From the NCBI GenBank assembly GCA_049239925.1, contig JBMLTO010000102.1, positions 1 through 23,509 of the forward strand: 23,509 bases of DNA. The letters run 5' to 3'. The notes under the pieces are model-generated. The model searched no databases and was not told the DNA's origin. It saw nothing but the letters and a program-made list of their open reading frames with translations. The DNA is from Legionella_A sp049239925. Its GTDB lineage: Bacteria; Pseudomonadota; Gammaproteobacteria; Legionellales; Legionellaceae. A program made the position numbers and the translations under genes. This document shows, in pieces, positions 1 through 7,592 of the stretch. The first letter of the stretch is position 1. Each line of letters opens with the position of its first letter.

Positions 1-262
1 TCAGGCCAAGGCCCAACCTACAACAGATTGATTAAATTTTAATGCGACAGCCGTGTAAGGGGTCGCTCTATTGTTCTTCATGAGGAATGTCATCCTAAGA
101 ACAAAGAAAACAATAGGATCCTCTAAATTCGATGCTAGTCAGTGGACAGACCGATGCTACGACGTACACTATGAAGACGACAGAAAAACTTAAATTGGGA
201 TCGCCTGCTCCCCCCCCTGCTATAAAAGCTTTTGTAAAAAGAAACATAGATGGGGGAAACCG
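1..262. other. Intergenic region with inverted repeats, no convincing gene
   Basis: No credible gene lies here. Bases 4-21 (GGCCAAGGCCCAACCTAC) look like the edge of a GTAGGTTGGGC-type dispersed repeat, a resemblance from memory. A nested inverted repeat spans 68-116: CTATTGTT (68-75) against AACAATAG (109-116), with GTTCTT/AAGAAC and AGGA/TCCT inside. A C8 run at 210-217 and a G5 run at 252-256 can pair around CTAT/ATAG, with the palindrome AAAAGCTTTT (224-233) in the loop. No T-run follows any of these stems, so I do not call a terminator. A minus-strand frame is open from about 140 to 1, but it is short and unproven. Confidence 0.4.
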
Positions 263-535
263 TTATGGATTTTGGATGTTTTTTCGAAATAAAATTAGTG
301 TATTCCCTATGGACTGAATTAACGTAGCATCTAATTGTTGGCTTAATTCTAATCCAATAGCTTCACGTGCAGCCTTATCAGCTCCATTAATTTTTACTTT
401 AATTAATTCATGACTTAATAGAGCGGTATTAGTTTCTTCAACCACCGCAGGTGTCAATCCTTTTGCTCCTAACATGACAACTGGTTTTAAGTGGTGGGCT
501 TGTGCTTTGAGTGATTGTTTGATCGATGTTTTCAA
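263..535 (-). CDS. yhbY: YhbY/CRM-domain ribosome-associated RNA-binding protein
   Basis: This is a 90-residue single CRM-domain protein of the YhbY family, which binds pre-50S ribosomal particles and acts in large-subunit assembly in the cytoplasm. The N-terminus (MKTSIKQSLKAQAHHLKPVV) followed by LGAKGLTPAVVEE supplies the family's GxxG-type RNA-binding loop at about residues 23-27. The later segment HELIKVKINGADK and the closing GNTLILFRKN strand are also typical. The length fits the usual 95-100 residues. The gene diverges from rlmE, with about 146 bp between the two starts. Pairing yhbY with rlmE/ftsH is common in gammaproteobacteria and fits a shared ribosome-maturation role. The gene looks intact and the start is the ATG at 535-533. 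Confidence 0.9.
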   Translation of the reverse strand: MKTSIKQSLKAQAHHLKPVVMLGAKGLTPAVVEETNTALLSHELIKVKINGADKAAREAIGLELSQQLDATLIQSIGNTLILFRKNIQNP

Positions 536-540
536 GGTTA

Positions 541-681
541 TTATCCGAATAAAATGTTGAAATACTGACTCTTAACGATAAATTAGTTACGCTAAGATGC
601 AAAATTATTGCACGCGTTGCTGTAAAGAGATAAATTTTTTAAGTATTATATCAGATTATTTTTATTTGATTTAAACAAATT
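541..681. promoter_or_regulatory. Divergent promoter region between yhbY and rlmE
   Basis: This AT-rich spacer separates two divergent starts, so it must hold promoters for both unless transcription enters from elsewhere. On the plus strand TTGCAC (608-613) and TAAATT (631-636), spaced 17, are a possible weak sigma-70 pair for rlmE. A small perfect inverted repeat TGCAA-AATTA-TTGCA lies just upstream and overlaps the proposed -35 box, so it could be an operator. The promoter and operator calls are inference from sequence alone. Confidence 0.3.
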
Positions 682-1302
682 ATGAAGCGCTCAAAAAGTA
701 GTAAACGCTGGTTGCAAGAACATTTTGATGACTTTTATGTTAAAAAGGCTCAAAATGATGGTTATCGTAGTCGAGCAATTTATAAATTGCAAGAAGTGGA
801 CATTAAAGAAAACCTGTTGAAGCCTGGAATGACTGTTGTCGATTTGGGGGCTGCGCCTGGTGGATGGGCACAGTATGTCTCACAAAAATTAGGTGGTCTA
901 GGAACTATTATTGCTCTTGATATATTACCTATGGATACTTTACCTGACGTACAGTTTATTTTAGGTGATTTTAGAGAAGAATCTGTTTTACAGGAGCTTA
1001 CTATGCAGCTACCTGAAAGAGGCGTTGATTTGATTTTATCTGACATGGCTCCTAATATGAGTGGTAATGTAGCTGTAGACATTCCGCGAGCCATGTACCT
1101 GGCAGAACTTGTTTTTGATTTTGCACATCATATGCTTAAACCAGGTGGGGCATTGTTAATGAAATTGTTTCATGGAACAGGTTTTGATGAGTTGGTTAAA
1201 CAAACACGTCAACAGTTTCAGCGGGTGGTTATACGCAAACCGGCTGCATCACGATCGAGGTCGCGTGAAACCTATTTGCTAGCAAAGGGCTATAATTTAT
1301 AG
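682..1302 (+). CDS. rlmE: 23S rRNA (uridine-2'-O) methyltransferase RlmE (FtsJ)
   Basis: RlmE methylates the 2'-O of U2552 in 23S rRNA of the 50S subunit, using S-adenosylmethionine, late in ribosome assembly. The product is 206 residues, close to the E. coli length of 209. The SAM-binding motif VDLGAAPGG is at 53-61. The K-D-K-E catalytic set of this Rossmann family reads as K35 (IYKLQE), D121 (LSDMAP), K161 (LMKLFHG) and E196 (RSRETYL). The basic N-terminus, rich in Lys, Arg and Ser, is usual for rRNA binding. ftsH starts about 50 bp downstream, and the rlmE-ftsH pair is a classical linkage, being co-transcribed and heat-regulated in E. coli. No defects are seen. Confidence 0.96.
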   Translation: MKRSKSSKRWLQEHFDDFYVKKAQNDGYRSRAIYKLQEVDIKENLLKPGMTVVDLGAAPGGWAQYVSQKLGGLGTIIALDILPMDTLPDVQFILGDFREESVLQELTMQLPERGVDLILSDMAPNMSGNVAVDIPRAMYLAELVFDFAHHMLKPGGALLMKLFHGTGFDELVKQTRQQFQRVVIRKPAASRSRSRETYLLAKGYNL

Positions 1303-1353
1303 TAGTTTATCGTTCTAATAACGTAATGATGCGTGATATGTGGGGTTAATGCT

Positions 1354-3282
1354 TTGAACGACATGGTAAAAAATTTATTTTTGTGGCTTATTATCGCAGT
1401 AGTTTTAGTTTCTGTTTTCAGTAACTTTGGCCCTCGGCATGCAGTAACTGATAAGGTTAGTTATAGTCAATTTCTGAAGGAAATTGATCAAGGCATGGTG
1501 AATTCGGTCACTATTGAGGATAGTAAAATTATTCGTGGCATAACAAAAAATAGCCATAAATTTGTTACTTATATGCCGCTGCAAGATAACGCGCTTCTTG
1601 GGGAGTTACTGAAGAACAACGTGGAAGTCAGCGGACAAGAGAAACAGCAGGAAAGCTTATTATTGCACTTATTCATTAACTGGTTCCCCATGCTGTTGTT
1701 GATAGGCGTATGGATTTTTTTCATGCGTCAAATGCAGGGAGGTGGTGGCCGGGGAGCCTTGTCTTTTGGTCGATCACGAGCACGTTTATTGGGTGAAGAC
1801 CAAGTCAAGGTAACTTTTGCCGATGTGGCTGGTGTGGATGAGGCTAAAGAAGAAGTTAAAGAATTGGTTGATTTTTTAAGAGACCCCAGCAAGTTTCAAA
1901 ATCTTGGTGGTCGTATCCCTCGCGGCGTTTTGTTAGTAGGTTCTCCTGGTACCGGTAAAACTCTACTTGCGAGAGCTGTTGCTGGCGAAGCCAAAGTTCC
2001 TTTTTTCACTATTTCTGGTTCAGATTTTGTGGAAATGTTTGTTGGTGTTGGTGCATCAAGAGTGCGTGACATGTTTGAGCAAGCTAAAAAGCAGGCCCCA
2101 TGTATCATTTTTATTGATGAAATTGATGCAGTTGGTAGGCATCGTGGTGCAGGTTTAGGTGGTGGCCATGATGAAAGAGAGCAGACGCTGAATCAGTTAT
2201 TAGTTGAGATGGATGGATTTGAAGGCAATGAAGGTGTCATTATTATTGCTGCTACCAATAGACCCGATGTTCTTGATCCTGCTTTATTGCGGCCAGGACG
2301 ATTTGATCGACAAGTTGTTGTACCATTGCCTGATATTCGTGGTCGCGAGCAAATTCTGCAGGTCCATTTGAATAAAGTACCGTTGGATACTAATGTCGAA
2401 ATTTTACCCATTGCTCGAGGTACTCCTGGTTTTTCTGGTGCTGATTTGGCAAATTTAGTTAATGAGGCAGCATTATTCGCAGCGCGAGCGAATAAGCGAA
2501 AGGTAACAATGAGTGACCTTGACCAAGCTAAAGATAAGATTATGATGGGTGCTGAACGCCGCTCAATGGTTATGGATGACCATGAAAAAAAATTAACGGC
2601 CTATCACGAGTCCGGGCATGCAATTGTGGGATTAATTGTCCCTGACCATGATCCGGTTTATAAGGTAACCATCATACCACGAGGCAGAGCTCTCGGTGTA
2701 ACAATGTTTTTGCCGGAACAGGATCGATATAGTCATAGCAAGCGTCGATTAGAGAGTCAACTGGCCAGTCTGTTTGGTGGTCGAGTCGCTGAGGAACTAA
2801 TCTTTGGTGCTGATAATGTGACTACGGGTGCATCAAATGATATCATGCGTGCTACAGAAATAGCTCGAAAAATGGTTACCAATTGGGGGTTGTCAGCTCT
2901 TGGTCCATTAACCTTTGGTCAAGAGGAAGGTGAAGTATTTTTAGGGCGCACCGTGAACCAGAATAAAGAAATTTCAGATCTAACTGCACAGAAAATTGAT
3001 GAAGAGGTCAGAGCCATAATCGATAGAAATTATGAGCGTACCAGAAAAATCCTAGAAGAAAATCTTGATAAATTACATACCATGGCAGATGCCTTAATGA
3101 TCTATGAAACCATAGACGCAAAGCAAATAGATGACATTATGTCTGGTAAACTAGTATCACCTCCTGATGGTTGGGATAGTATCAAATCAACAGAGCAAGA
3201 TTTCCCGAAAAAGTCGGTAGGAGACGAGCCGCTCGACAGAAAAACGAATAACTCTGAGAGCGGTTCTGTCCACGATCGTTAA
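1354..3282 (+). CDS. ftsH: ATP-dependent zinc metalloprotease FtsH
   Basis: FtsH is a hexameric inner-membrane AAA+ protease that degrades damaged membrane proteins and short-lived regulators. I prefer the TTG at 1354 (protein starting LNDMVKNL, 642 residues), because GGGG at 1342-1345 sits 8 bases upstream. The frame is open back to a GTG at 1333, and an ATG at 1363 matches the E. coli N-terminus, so the start is uncertain by a few codons. Two membrane helices lie near residues 8-26 and 106-124 and flank the periplasmic domain. Walker A GSPGTGKT is at 196-203, followed by Walker B IIFIDEID, the second region of homology with the arginine finger (LLRPGRFDRQ), and the zinc-protease motif HESGH at 418-422. 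The distal Asp ligand is in TTGASNDI. The hydrophilic C-terminal tail is normal. The gene is intact. Confidence 0.96.
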   Translation: MNDMVKNLFLWLIIAVVLVSVFSNFGPRHAVTDKVSYSQFLKEIDQGMVNSVTIEDSKIIRGITKNSHKFVTYMPLQDNALLGELLKNNVEVSGQEKQQESLLLHLFINWFPMLLLIGVWIFFMRQMQGGGGRGALSFGRSRARLLGEDQVKVTFADVAGVDEAKEEVKELVDFLRDPSKFQNLGGRIPRGVLLVGSPGTGKTLLARAVAGEAKVPFFTISGSDFVEMFVGVGASRVRDMFEQAKKQAPCIIFIDEIDAVGRHRGAGLGGGHDEREQTLNQLLVEMDGFEGNEGVIIIAATNRPDVLDPALLRPGRFDRQVVVPLPDIRGREQILQVHLNKVPLDTNVEILPIARGTPGFSGADLANLVNEAALFAARANKRKVTMSDLDQAKDKIMMGAERRSMVMDDHEKKLTAYHESGHAIVGLIVPDHDPVYKVTIIPRGRALGVTMFLPEQDRYSHSKRRLESQLASLFGGRVAEELIFGADNVTTGASNDIMRATEIARKMVTNWGLSALGPLTFGQEEGEVFLGRTVNQNKEISDLTAQKIDEEVRAIIDRNYERTRKILEENLDKLHTMADALMIYETIDAKQIDDIMSGKLVSPPDGWDSIKSTEQDFPKKSVGDEPLDRKTNNSESGSVHDR

Positions 3283-3412
3283 GTCACGATTAATGCTGTT
3301 AAGCTAAGGCAGTACTAGCGCTAACGATGGTACATTGATAGCTGTCGTCGTGCTTAGGCTGGTCATTGCAGACGGCAGCACCGCAACAGATAGCAATATA
3401 AATGGAAAAAAA

Positions 3413-4285
3413 GTGAATAGCAGAGAATTCAAAGATTGGTGCCTAACCCAATCATCAAGCGCAGTATCAACGACTACTTATCCTAATAAACCGTTATTAA
3501 TGGGCATATTAAATATTACCCCAGATTCTTTTTATGATGGTGGTTATTATTTACAAGCTGAAGATGCTTTTTCACGTGCTCGAACCCTAATTGAGCAGGG
3601 AGCTGATATTATTGATATCGGTGGCGAATCTTCGAGACCAGGTGCGATACCTGTTTCAAATGATGAAGAATTAGCACGGGTGATACCTGTTATTGAACGT
3701 ATACGAGCTAATTATGATATCTGTATTTCCGTTGATACCACGAAACCCGATGTGATGCAGGAATCACTGGTAGCGGGAGCATCCTTTATTAACGATATTA
3801 GTGCATTAACGGACGATCGAGCATTGGCTATTCTGGCTGCTCAACAAGTTCCGGTCTGCTTGATGCATATGCAAGGACAACCCGCTACCATGCAAGAAAA
3901 ACCTAGTTATTTGCAGGGAGTTGTGGTCGAAATTAATGATTTTTTTAAGACAGTGCTTGATAAATGCCTGCAAGCAGGTATAAAACGTGAATGTATTATT
4001 CTTGATCCAGGTATTGGATTCGGTAAAACAGCAGAACATAATTTACAAATAATAAAAAATTTCGATCAATTCAAAAAACACCAGCTACCATTACTATTTG
4101 GTGTTTCGCGCAAAAGTTTTATAGGTAATATCCTGGGAGCTCCAGTACATAAACGATTGCCTGCTTCACTCGCACTGACAACCTACGCAGTAACCAAGGG
4201 TGCATCAATCATTAGAACTCACGATATAGAAGAAACCAAGCAGGCATTGACAATCCTACAAGCAGTTCTTGATATACCTGGATGA
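3413..4285 (+). CDS. folP: Dihydropteroate synthase
   Basis: FolP joins para-aminobenzoate to dihydropterin pyrophosphate in folate synthesis and is the sulfonamide target. The frame is open from a TTG at 3335, but I prefer the GTG at 3413 (VNSREFKDW). GGA at 3404-3406 gives a well-spaced ribosome site, and the product is then 290 residues, near family length. The 26 extra upstream residues look non-homologous. The TIM-barrel motifs appear in order: GILNITPDSFYDGG, DIIDIGGESSRPG, ISVDTTKP, the FINDISA strand, MHMQGQPATMQ, DPGIGFGKT, GVSRKSFIG and IIRTHDI. The sulfonamide-binding loops look ordinary. folP sits between ftsH and glmM, the classical ftsH-folP-glmM arrangement of gammaproteobacteria. 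The gene is intact. Confidence 0.93.
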   Translation: MNSREFKDWCLTQSSSAVSTTTYPNKPLLMGILNITPDSFYDGGYYLQAEDAFSRARTLIEQGADIIDIGGESSRPGAIPVSNDEELARVIPVIERIRANYDICISVDTTKPDVMQESLVAGASFINDISALTDDRALAILAAQQVPVCLMHMQGQPATMQEKPSYLQGVVVEINDFFKTVLDKCLQAGIKRECIILDPGIGFGKTAEHNLQIIKNFDQFKKHQLPLLFGVSRKSFIGNILGAPVHKRLPASLALTTYAVTKGASIIRTHDIEETKQALTILQAVLDIPG

Positions 4286-4400
4286 ACTGGAAAATCTAGG
4301 CTATGGTCAGATTGATTTAGTCAGACATCTAGAAAAATGTCGTTTATTGTGATTGAGCGGCATAGCATAGATTGCGAATAACTATTAATGAGGTCGGTAA

Positions 4401-5756
4401 GTGATTCAACAACGCAAATATTTTGGTACGGATGGTATTCGTGGACAGGTTGGTTTATCAAATATAAACCCCGAGTTTATGTTAAAGCTAGGTTGGGCTT
4501 TTGGGAAAGTCCTCACAGCAAATACACGTAAAAAAGTTATTATTGGTAAAGATACGCGTATATCAGGTTATATGTTCGAGTCAGCTCTTGAGGCTGGTTT
4601 ATCAGCGGCAGGTGTTGATGTACAGGTAGTAGGGCCAATGCCAACACCTGCTATAGCATACCTTACACAAACACTTCGTGCGAATGCAGGAATTGTCATC
4701 AGTGCTTCGCATAATAAATTTGAAGATAATGGAATTAAATTTTTTTCAGCAGATGGTAGTAAGCTTGCAGATGACGTTGAGTTAGAAATCGAAGCAGCCA
4801 TCGATCATCCATTAGTAACAATCCCTTCTGCTAATCTAGGTAAAGCAACTCGAATTAATGATGCACCGGGTAGATACATAGAGTTTTGTAAGTCGACCAT
4901 TCCATCTTTAACTCGATTATCTGGCTTAAAAATAGTTGTTGATTGTGCTAATGGTGCAACTTATCACATTGCACCCAACGTTTTTAGTGAGTTGGGGGCT
5001 GATGTGATTGCTATTGGTGATAAGCCGAATGGATTTAACATTAATGAAAACTGTGGTTCAACTGCACCAGAGTTGTTAAGGCAAACAGTATTAGAGCATA
5101 AGGCTGATTGTGGGATTGCTCTAGATGGTGATGGTGACCGATTGATCATGGTTGATGGATCTGGTGAAATCATTAATGGTGACCAAATTATTTATATCAT
5201 TGCTAAAGATCGCCAATCTAAAGGTTTATTGCAAGGAGGTGTTGTTGGTACATTAATGAGTAATTATGCCCTAGAAAAGGCGATGGTTGACTCCAATATC
5301 CCATTTTTACGAGCACAAGTTGGCGATCGATATGTACTGGAAGCGTTAAAGGAAAAAAATTGGCGTATAGGTGGTGAGTCATCAGGACATATCGTATGCT
5401 TAGATAAAACGACAACCGGTGATGGAATTGTTGCTGCACTACAAGTATTGGCTATCATGGTTAAACAAGTAAAAACGCTTGCTCAGTTATGCAGTTCCAT
5501 CAAGTTACTACCACAAGTATTAATCAACATTAAAACTGATTATGCTGATGCACTATTTGCTGACGATCAAGTAAAGTCTGCGGTTAATGCTTTGAATAAT
5601 CAGCTCAAAAATGAAGGGCGTGTCTTGCTAAGACCTTCAGGAACAGAGCCATTATTACGTTTAATGGTTGAAGGTTTTGAGCTAGAGCAAGTAGACTATT
5701 ATGCGCAACGATTAGCTGAACAAATAATTAGCTTGGAAAAAAATAGGTATCAATAA
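4401..5756 (+). CDS. glmM: Phosphoglucosamine mutase
   Basis: GlmM interconverts glucosamine-6-phosphate and glucosamine-1-phosphate, the step before UDP-GlcNAc in peptidoglycan and lipopolysaccharide synthesis. The 451-residue product matches family length. The GTG start at 4401 is preceded by GAGGT at 4390-4394, a strong ribosome site. The four alpha-D-phosphohexomutase signatures are present: the N-terminal YFGTDGIRG, the phosphoserine loop ISASHN with catalytic Ser103, the metal loop DGDGDRL, the sugar-binding GGESSGH, and the phosphate-binding loop RPSGTEPLLR near the C-terminus. It follows folP after about 115 bp and precedes tpiA by 84 bp. No damage is visible. Confidence 0.95.
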   Translation: MIQQRKYFGTDGIRGQVGLSNINPEFMLKLGWAFGKVLTANTRKKVIIGKDTRISGYMFESALEAGLSAAGVDVQVVGPMPTPAIAYLTQTLRANAGIVISASHNKFEDNGIKFFSADGSKLADDVELEIEAAIDHPLVTIPSANLGKATRINDAPGRYIEFCKSTIPSLTRLSGLKIVVDCANGATYHIAPNVFSELGADVIAIGDKPNGFNINENCGSTAPELLRQTVLEHKADCGIALDGDGDRLIMVDGSGEIINGDQIIYIIAKDRQSKGLLQGGVVGTLMSNYALEKAMVDSNIPFLRAQVGDRYVLEALKEKNWRIGGESSGHIVCLDKTTTGDGIVAALQVLAIMVKQVKTLAQLCSSIKLLPQVLINIKTDYADALFADDQVKSAVNALNNQLKNEGRVLLRPSGTEPLLRLMVEGFELEQVDYYAQRLAEQIISLEKNRYQ

Positions 5757-5840
5757 TTGGGAAATTTATTGATTATTGAGTTGGTTTTATGAACGAAAAA
5801 ATTCATCTCGGTGAATACTGATAAATAAGGTGATAGTTGC

Positions 5841-6587
5841 ATGAGACAAAAATGGGTAATCGGTAATTGGAAAATGAATGGAACGCGAGCAATGACAAGC
5901 CAGTTATTGAATGATTTGATAGATTCTTTACCTAACCCTCCTTGTCATGTGGCTGTGCTACCCCCTGCTATTTACTTGTCATTGGCTCAAGACAAGTTGG
6001 CAAAAACAAGTTTAAAATGGGGCGGACAAAATATTTATCCGCAAGATAGTGGTGCTTTCACTGGTGAGCTATCACCAATCATGATGAGCGATTTTGGTTG
6101 TAGTCTAGTGCTAGTAGGACATTCAGAGCGTAGACAGTTATTTTTTGAGCAAGAAAAATTTGTTGCAGAAAAATTCCACCAAGTGAAAGATCATGGTATG
6201 ATACCCATTCTTTGTATAGGTGAAACATTAGAACAGCATGAACAAAAACTTACATATGATGTTCTAAGAAATCAGTTGCTTTCAGTCACTCAAAATCGTC
6301 CAGATTGTTTTGAGAATGTGATTATTGCGTACGAGCCTATTTGGGCTATAGGTACAGGAAAAACGCCGAACCCAGAGAGCATACAAGACATCCATAGATA
6401 TTTGCGAAGTTTATTGGTGTCGAAAGATAAAAACAATGCTGATAATGTCCCCATCATATATGGAGGCAGTGTAAATGAAAAAAATGCAGGCTCACTTTTT
6501 AAAATGCCTGACATAGATGGTGCACTAGTTGGTGGAGCATCTCTAAATTCAACAAAGTTTGTGGAAATTGTAAAATGTATCAATTAG
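5841..6587 (+). CDS. tpiA: Triosephosphate isomerase
   Basis: TpiA interconverts dihydroxyacetone phosphate and glyceraldehyde-3-phosphate in glycolysis and gluconeogenesis. The 248-residue TIM barrel has the substrate residues N9 and K11 in GNWKMNG, the electrophile His94 in LVGHSERR, catalytic Glu165 in AYEPIWAIGTGKTP (which includes the flexible loop 6), and the phosphate-binding GGSVN and GALVGGASL loops near the C-terminus. All catalytic residues are present. The last 13 bases overlap the start of secG in another frame, so the two are probably translationally coupled. The tpiA-secG pair leading to a tRNA-Leu and nuo is, as I recall, typical of Legionella-like genomes. Confidence 0.96.
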   Translation: MRQKWVIGNWKMNGTRAMTSQLLNDLIDSLPNPPCHVAVLPPAIYLSLAQDKLAKTSLKWGGQNIYPQDSGAFTGELSPIMMSDFGCSLVLVGHSERRQLFFEQEKFVAEKFHQVKDHGMIPILCIGETLEQHEQKLTYDVLRNQLLSVTQNRPDCFENVIIAYEPIWAIGTGKTPNPESIQDIHRYLRSLLVSKDKNNADNVPIIYGGSVNEKNAGSLFKMPDIDGALVGGASLNSTKFVEIVKCIN

Positions 6588-6886
6588 TGTTAATGATTCA
6601 CGTGTTAATTGCTGTAGTTGTCATTGCTTTAGTTTTGATTCAGCATGGAAAAGGTGCAGAAATCGGTGCTGCCTTTGGTTCTGGAGCTTCGAATACTGTA
6701 TTTGGTAGTCAAGGGGTAGGAAGTTTCTTATTTAAATTAACAGGTGGTTTAGCATTAGCATTTTTTATGACGAGCTTGACTTTGTCATATATGATAGCTA
6801 CTGAAAAGGGAGAAAAGCAGGCGTTACCTCAACAAACATTGGTAGAAAAAAATAAAATTCCTGTACCAATGGATGGAAAAAAGTAA
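6575..6886 (+). CDS. secG: Preprotein translocase subunit SecG
   Basis: SecG is the small auxiliary subunit of the SecYEG translocon in the inner membrane and assists SecA-driven export. The product is 103 residues, against 110 in E. coli. The first membrane helix is at about residues 3-21. A conserved loop with LIQHGKGAEIGAAFGSGAS and TVFGSQG follows, then the second helix at about 52-72 (FKLTGGLALAFFMTSL). A hydrophilic tail ends the protein. The ATG lies inside the 3' end of tpiA with a 13-base overlap, which supports coupled translation. A putative terminator follows. The gene is intact. Confidence 0.93.
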   Translation: MYQLVLMIHVLIAVVVIALVLIQHGKGAEIGAAFGSGASNTVFGSQGVGSFLFKLTGGLALAFFMTSLTLSYMIATEKGEKQALPQQTLVEKNKIPVPMDGKK

Positions 6887-6909
6887 TAGAATCCCCAAAA
6901 AACTATCAA

Positions 6910-6958
6910 TAGTTGTTGTTGCTATTCTGGTGTTGTAGAGACAACTACTAATTTTTTT
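6910..6958 (+). terminator. Putative Rho-independent terminator after secG
   Basis: TAGTTGT (6910-6916) can pair with ACAACTA (6941-6947). Alternatively a tighter stem GTTGT (6932-6936) pairs with ACAAC (6941-6945) around an AGAG loop. Seven T residues follow at 6952-6958. The stems are short and AT-rich, so termination may be partial, and the tRNA and nuo genes could still receive read-through from secG. Confidence 0.4.
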
Positions 6959-6964
6959 ACATTT

Positions 6965-7049
6965 GCCGAAGTGGTGGAATTGGTAGACACGCCGTCTTGA
7001 GGGGGCGGTGGCGAAAGCCGTGTCGGTTCGAGTCCGACCTTCGGCACCA
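6965..7049 (+). tRNA. tRNA-Leu (anticodon GAG)
   Basis: This is a complete 85-base class II tRNA. The acceptor stem GCCGAAG (6965-6971) pairs with CTTCGGC (7039-7045), followed by discriminator A7046 and an encoded CCA (7047-7049). The anticodon stem CCGTC (6992-6996) pairs with GGCGG (7004-7008), and the loop TTGAGGG holds GAG at 6999-7001, reading CUC/CUU leucine codons. A long variable arm (GGC-GAAA-GCC) is typical of tRNA-Leu. The T arm GTCGG/CCGAC encloses TTCGAGT. It lies 20 bases before nuoA, so it may share a transcript with the nuo operon and be processed from it. Confidence 0.96.
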
Positions 7050-7069
7050 TTAATTACGAGTAAAATAAC

Positions 7070-7429
7070 ATGAGCGTATCCGATTATTTACCCGTACTTG
7101 TCTTTATAGTATTAGGTCTTGCCTTGGGTTTGGCTATGCTAGGGGCAGGTTCATTATTGTCTAATCACAAGCCTAACAAAGAAAAAAACTCGCCATATGA
7201 GTGTGGTTTTGCGGCTTTTGAGTCATCACGAATCCCTTTTGATGTCAGGTTTTATTTGGTAGCCATATTATTTATTATCTTTGATCTCGAAACAGCATTT
7301 TTCTTTCCTTGGGCTTTGGTATTACGCAAAATTAGTTGGTTTGGCTTCTATGCAATGCTATTGTTCCTCGGGCTCTTGGTGATTGGCTTTATCTACGAGT
7401 GGAAACGCGGTGCACTTGAGTGGGAATAA
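7070..7429 (+). CDS. nuoA: NADH-quinone oxidoreductase subunit A
   Basis: NuoA is a small membrane subunit of proton-pumping complex I, placed where the peripheral arm joins the membrane arm near the quinone entry. The product is 119 residues with three predicted helices at about 8-30, 62-84 and 91-111. The family signature runs through PYECGF, the acidic and aromatic loop FESSRIPFDVRFYLVAILF, and FDLETAFFFPWAL. The Cys in the first loop is the residue whose exposure changes between active and deactive states in mitochondrial ND3. It is the first gene of the nuo operon. The 163-bp gap before nuoB is unusually long for this pair. Confidence 0.95.
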   Translation: MSVSDYLPVLVFIVLGLALGLAMLGAGSLLSNHKPNKEKNSPYECGFAAFESSRIPFDVRFYLVAILFIIFDLETAFFFPWALVLRKISWFGFYAMLLFLGLLVIGFIYEWKRGALEWE

Positions 7430-7592
7430 TATTTCGTTTGATTGCAATAGAAAACTAAACTATGAACTAATTTGATAACGGTATTCTTGCTTGGGCTCGT
7501 GGTATCATATGCTGATATCCTTGTTCTCTTGGCTGGGAGATGTTGCCAGCATTAATAATCATAACTATTCATTAAATAGATAGAGGTTTGCG
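7430..7592 (+). other. Long nuoA-nuoB intercistronic gap with two hairpins
   Basis: No reading frame of note lies here. Two hairpins can be drawn: GGTATCA (7501-7507) with TGATATCC (7513-7520, one bulged base), and GCTGG (7532-7536) with CCAGC (7546-7550). Neither is followed by a T-run. AGAGG just before nuoB is a good ribosome site. A role in RNA processing or an internal promoter is possible but unproven. Confidence 0.35.

Noticed and set aside
1..140. IS3-family transposase fragment on the minus strand (frame ending VVGWALA)
   Set aside because: The match is only a few residues at the window edge and lacks the flanking DDE context, so it is not called as a feature.
132..317. Plus-strand 61-codon open frame at the yhbY 3' end
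   Set aside because: It overlaps the end of a clearly conserved gene on the other strand, has no ribosome site, and contains low-complexity residues from the C8 tract.
780..1094. Minus-strand open frame inside rlmE
   Set aside because: It lies wholly inside a well-supported gene on the opposite strand and shows no family motif.
6290..6583. Minus-strand open frame inside tpiA
   Set aside because: Shadow of the tpiA coding strand. tpiA has all its catalytic residues.
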